This document shows positions 57,801 through 63,800 of a stretch of DNA of 64,000 nt, piece after piece. This DNA comes from Candidula unifasciata (Eukaryota > Mollusca > Gastropoda > Stylommatophora > Geomitridae): assembly GCA_905116865.2 (NCBI GenBank), contig CAJHNH020006623.1, forward strand, positions 62,001 through 126,000, given 5' to 3'. Below the pieces are notes generated by a model. That model was not told the origin of the DNA. It worked only from the letters and a program-made list of their open reading frames with translations, and ran no database searches. Every line of letters begins with the position of its first letter. Positions within the stretch are counted from its first letter, which is position 1. The position numbers were made by a program, and so were the translations under genes.

Positions 57801-60800
57801 GGCTTCTGAGATTTGTACCAAAGGGATTGTTATCTGAATAGTGACATTCTGCACTTTGTGTCACCTGGTGTTAGCACCGTCAGTCCCGAGGGGCCTAAGG
57901 GATAGTGAAGAGAGACGTAAAATTGGTGCATCCTGCATTCACTAGGCTTCTAGGTAGGAACCTATGAATGTATGATGCGTTCTTTGGGACTGAAAGAGTT
58001 CATTGCTCAGTGTGCTTTCCTAGTGGGGTTCAACTTCACTTTACTTTCTCCTCCTCCTTTCTCGTCTTCTTCAGCACTCCGAGCCTTTGTGGTTCATTGC
58101 TGCAGATATCACCGGCCTCCCTGTATCTCTATGAGTGGCCTTCTCTTTCCATTTAATGACTCCAAGTATTTGTAGGTATATTTGTATATTATTTCCCAAC
58201 AATCTAATAGGTCTTCCTGGTGGTCTTATTCCAGTCAGCTAATTTGGATATATAGAATTTGTCTCTCCCCCCCCCCCCCCCCCCCCCCCCCCAACCCTCA
58301 AATGCCTACAGCAGATCATTTTAAGAAAGTGATTCCTTTTCTAAAGTAAAAGTAAAGATCCCTTTTTACGTCTTAGTCACATCGGGCATGTGGGAAGAGC
58401 ACCCATATTTTGACAGACCAATCAGCACTAACTAGGTGTTGTGGTCAGCATTACGCCGGCTGTCTTTGCTTCCCCAGGACATACATCCTGGTACCCATTT
58501 GAGGCTGGGTTGACCTGCGATGTCCCATACCACGATAAAAGATTCACGCAGCCAGCAGTGGGTTTTAATCATAGGTGCATTGAAATTACGAGCAGGACTC
58601 GCAACGCCTGAGCCACGGACGCCACTCACTTTGCCTTTTGGCCTCCCTTAAAAATCAAAAGGTTCTTCATCATTTACCACCGCCTCATACTCATTTATGA
58701 GGGGACTTCAAATAAAGACCGTAAATATCATCTGATAGAAATAACAATAACCATGCCATTGTTTTGTAACCTGTATGAGGCCTTCCACGGCTGCAGTCGA
58801 CTCAGGGGTCACTACTCTGTGTGTCTCACCCGGTCATGAACAGTCTGTCACAGAAGTCACGCCGTTCTGAAACTTTCTACTCCACTCCTACACTTGCTGG
58901 ACTAAAAGACATGCATCACCATACTGAACCTTCATTCACTGATGAATTTCTATAAGTTTCACTTCTTCACCGATCAAAAAATGCATAAAAAAATGTTGCA
59001 CCTCTCTGGTGCATGTCAAAAGTCAGGCAGCCATATTTGAACTATCATTATGACGCTATCGTGTTTATTTTCACCGTGATGTCACACGCTTAACACTCTT
59101 GGCATCCTTTACAATATTGACTGGTTACAAGACAGTGGCATGGTTATTGTAATTTCTATCACACTTTTTTTTAAACTAGTTTTCATGCTCAGAGTGTTTT
59201 CAGTGCCCTGTCTTCATCTTTTTACTGGTCAGCCCCTGCCTCTTTCCAGGAACCCAGCCTTCCATCACTACGTCTCAAACCACTATAGTGCTAGCATGTA
59301 AGTGTTAATTCTTCTTCTGCAGTCGCCCCTTATGTCTCGAACCACTATAGTGCTAGCATGTAAGTGTTAATTCTTCTTCCGCAGTCGCCCCTTATGTCTC
59401 AAACCACTATAGTGCTAGCATGTAAGTGTTAATTCTTCTTCTGCAGTCGCCCCTTATGTCTTGAACCACTATAGTGCTAGCATGTAAGTGTTAATTCTTC
59501 TTCTTCTGCAGTCGCCCCTTATGTCTTGAACCACTATAGTGCTAGCATGTAAGTGTTAATTCTTCTTCCGCAGTCGCCCCTTATGTCTCAAACCACTATA
59601 GTGCTAGCATGTAAGTGTTAATTCTTCTTCCGCAGTCGCGTCTTATGTCTCGAACCACTATAGTGCTAGCATGTAAGTGTTAATTCTTCTTCTGCAGTCG
59701 CCCCTTATGTCTCGAACCACTATAGTGCTAGCATGTAAGTGTTAATTCTTCTTCTGTAGTCGCCCCTTATGTCTTGAACCACTATAGTGCTAGCATGTAA
59801 GTGTTAATTCTTCTTCTGTAGTCGCGTCTTACGTCTCGAACCACTATAGTGCTAGCATGTAAGTGTTAATTCTTCTTCTGCAGTCGGCCCCTTATGTCTC
59901 TGAACCACTATAGTGCTAGCATTGTAAGTGTTACATCTTTCTTCCTGTAGTTGCGTTCTTACGTCTCGAACCACTATAGTGCCAGCATGTAATGTCAATT
60001 CTTCTTCCGCAGTCGCCATTTATGTCTCGAACCACTATAGTGCTAGCATGTAAGTGTTAAACTTCTCTGTAGTCGCCCCTTATGTCTCGAACCACTATAG
60101 TGCTAGCATGTAAGTGTTAATTCTTCTTCTGTAGTCGCCCCTTATGTCTCGAACCACTATAGTGCTAGCATGTAAGTGTTAATTCTTCTTCTGTAGTCGC
60201 GTCTTACGTCTCGAACCACTATAGTGCTAGCATGTAAGTGTCAATTCTTCTTCCGCAGTCGCCTCTTATGTCTCGAACCACTATAGTGCTAGCATGTAAG
60301 TGTTAATTCTTCTTCCGCAGTCGCCTCTTATGTCTCGAACCACTATAGTGCTAGCATGTATGGTAAGTTTAATTCTTCTTCGCAGTCGCCCTTATGTCTC
60401 AAACCACTATAGTGCTAGCATGTAAGTGTTAATTCTTCTTCTGCAATCGCCCCTTATGTCTCGAACCACTATAGTGCTAGCATGTAAGTGTTAATTCTTC
60501 TTCCGCAGTCGCCCCTTATGTCTCAAACCACTATAGTGCTAGCATGTAAGTGTTAATTCTTCTTCTGCAATCGCCCCTTATGTCTCAAACCACTATAGTG
60601 CTAGCATGTAAGTGTTAATTCTTCTTCTGTAGTCGCGTCTTATGTCTCGAACCACTATAGTGCTAGCATGTAAGTGTTAATTCTTCTTCTGTAGTTGCCC
60701 CTTATGTCTCAAACCACTATAGTGCTAGCATGTAAGTGTTAATTCTTCTTCTGCAGTCGCCCCTTATGTCTCGAACCACTATAGTGCTAGCATGTAAGTG

Positions 60801-63800
60801 TTAATTCTTCTTCTGTAGTCGCGTCATACGTCTCGAACCACTATAGTGCTAGCAAGTGTTAATTCTTCTTCGGCAGTCCCCTCTTACATCTTAAACCACT
60901 ATAGTGCTTGCATGTAAGTGTTAATTCTTTTTCTACAGTCGCCCCTTACAAGGGTTGTTGGAACACTGTACTGTGGTTCACAGCTAGGCTGCAGTATCTG
61001 CCCTTTTTTCAGATTCAGACCAACACATTGAATTTCATCAGAGCCCTAGTTAGTTCCCTTTTAAAACATGCGTGTTGGGGGCTATGGTTCCCCCCCCCCC
61101 CCCCCCACCACACACACACACACACACTACAAACACACACAGAAACACCATCCACCAAACAAAGTGAAAGAAAGCGGGGGTCGTGGAACCCATACAGGGA
61201 TTTAGTGGTCATGGAATATAAATATGGTGACTTGATTGGCAGGTCTAGTTTATTGTCTGTTGCCTGTTTCAGATGCTTTGCTGAAAGGGGAGAAACCACG
61301 AATGATAGTTGCAGTCCAGGGAACCGGTTCCAGTCTCACTTTTGGAGCCCAGAACCTGCACAGTGAGCCAAACACAGGGGGGAGTACAGAAGCATCTAAA
61401 CCTGCCCAAGGAAGCGGTGGTGGGTCATTGCCTGGTGATGCTTCAGAACATGGTCTTCCAAGCTGTGACAATAAGACAGAGGAGTCTGGTGTACATCTGA
61501 GGGAGATGGTGTCAGGAGACACAGCTAAACCTCTCAGTGCCTTAGAGGAAACCAAAACAGTCAGTTTGCATACCAAAGAAAAACTCATTTCTGATGTAGA
61601 CACAGCAAATCCTCAGATGATATTAGAGAAGGACAATAAAATGAGTCCCCATACCATTTCCGATGTAAACATAGTAGAAGCTAAGAGTAAATTAGAGGAA
61701 GGCAATAAAACAAGTTCCAGTTCCAAAGAAAAATTCATTTTCATTGCACACACAGTTGACAGTGACAACTTATCAGAAGAAAGTAATGTCATTTCACATG
61801 TTGGCAATAAACTCGGTACAGACTCGGTACAAGCTCATAGCGCATCTCAGGTAAACAATAAAGCAAGTTGGGATACCAAAGAAAAGCCAGCAGCAACTGA
61901 AAATAGTCAAAATATTGCAGGGGCCAACAGTCACATGGATTCCAGTACCGGAAGATTAAATACAACTCGAAGCTCAACTCGCTTGAAGCTGCGTTCACCC
62001 AAAGCACAGTCTGTTCAGAAATCCAGACCCAGTACTCCAAAGTCTGCTATTCCACCACAGCTTGTGCAGTCTACTGAAAAGCAGAAAGCAGAATTCATTT
62101 CAGATGTACTGTCCTCTATGTCGAAGATGCAAACACAGACTTTGAAAGATTCAGAAATATCTTTGTCAAAGTTTAAAACATTGGCATCGAAAGTACCAGA
62201 ATCTCCATTAAAGAAGCAAACATTTACAAATGTGTGTGTTCTTAAAGCACAGAACATCCCAGCAAAGATCTCTGATCTGTCCACTGATAATACAGTGGAC
62301 TCAGATTTGTCCAGTTCCAGATCAAAGATCTCTCACCTGTCCAATTCTACATCAAAGGTTTCGGACCCATCCAGTTCAACATCAAAGATCTCTCACCTGT
62401 CCAGTTCTACATCAAAGGTTTCGGACCCATCCAGTTCAACATCAAAGGTCTCTCACCTGTCCAGTTCTACATCAACTGTCTCAAGCAGGGCCAATGCATT
62501 AGGACCAGAACCTATTGTGACACAGCCTATTGATGTAGCCGATGAGCTCAAACCCCTTCCATCTCCAAGGGTATCCAGGAGAATGTCCTTACAGAAGAGG
62601 AGATCCACTGATCAGTCACAGGAAGCTGCGGGAGTCAAGAAGTCGAAGCTGACTGTGCAAGGTATGTTTTTTTTTATTACCCTCTATAAGTTTTGATTAT
62701 TACAGGGAAGAGCGGCTGGCCAAACGGTTAGAACACTGGGCTTGTCCTGGAGATCTGGGGATTGAATCCTCACTAAGATGATGGGCGTTTATTTCTATGG
62801 GTGGCAAAAACAAACATCCTAACCTTCACAGTGCAGGATGATTGTACCAGCCATGTGGCCTGAAATGCTTAGGCTCTACCCCCTTCCCCTCCCTCAACAC
62901 CTTTTTCCTCACTTCCTTCCTATTTACTGCTTTTGTTTTTGAGAGAGGTGAAAGGTTCTGCTTCCTACTCTTCTGGCCTTATTGAGAGAAACTTCTTCTC
63001 ATTCACCGGCTGTAAACTTTGACGAAAAGTTGTGGTTGTTTGTCCATCTCTGTACTTTACTCTTGTCCCAGAATCTGAGTGTTGCATGCACATCTGTTTT
63101 ACAAATCTGACTTATGTGTATGCAGGCTGTTGGTTACTTGCCTGTCAGCCAGATGCACTCTGACTTTGAAGGGAGCCCACAGTTAGTCGACTCCTACGAC
63201 ATGTTTGTTAGAGAGAGAGAGTGGTTCTAATCTTGTTAATCTACCTTCTTCGGGCCTTATCATAAAAAGTAGAAAACTAGAGTACATTGTGACGATAGAG
63301 AAGTTGAAGAGAGAGAGAGAGATGCAGATGAAGACCGAGAGAGGGGATGCTGTAAAGTTGGTCGACTTCTATGACATGCTTGTTAGGGGTCTATTGTTGT
63401 TAATCTACCTTCTTCAAGCTTGTCATGAAATGGAGAAAACTAGAGTACATTGTGATGATGAGAAGCTGGAGGGGGAGAGAGGCAGAGGAAGACCGAGAGA
63501 AGTGATGCTGTACAATTTAGCAACATGGCATGGAAGATCATCTGTTTAAGAATTGATTGAAAATATACGAGACAGAAGGTTGTGGATGACATGAATACCA
63601 ACACCACATGGAATGAACTAGTAGAAGAAGAAGTAATTAAAGATGTCCTAAGTTTGAAATTAAACTGTTACATTTCCTCCCTCTGTTTTAAAGAATCAGT
63701 GCCAGAAACGAGGAGTACCACAGGATGTAAGATATTTGCACACACCAGCCGACTGCCACAACCTGCCTCAACACGGACTGGCCAGGCAACCGGGCTGCCA

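Noticed and set aside
8100..60950. Direct-repeat arrays that might suggest CRISPR
   Set aside because: Units are contiguous or nearly identical with no unique spacers, no cas genes are present, and the genome is eukaryotic.
61236..61272. Start of exon 14 at the upstream ATG 61236
   Set aside because: The 36 bases before 61273 are the pyrimidine-rich acceptor region, and splicing at 61273 restores the phase left by exon 13.
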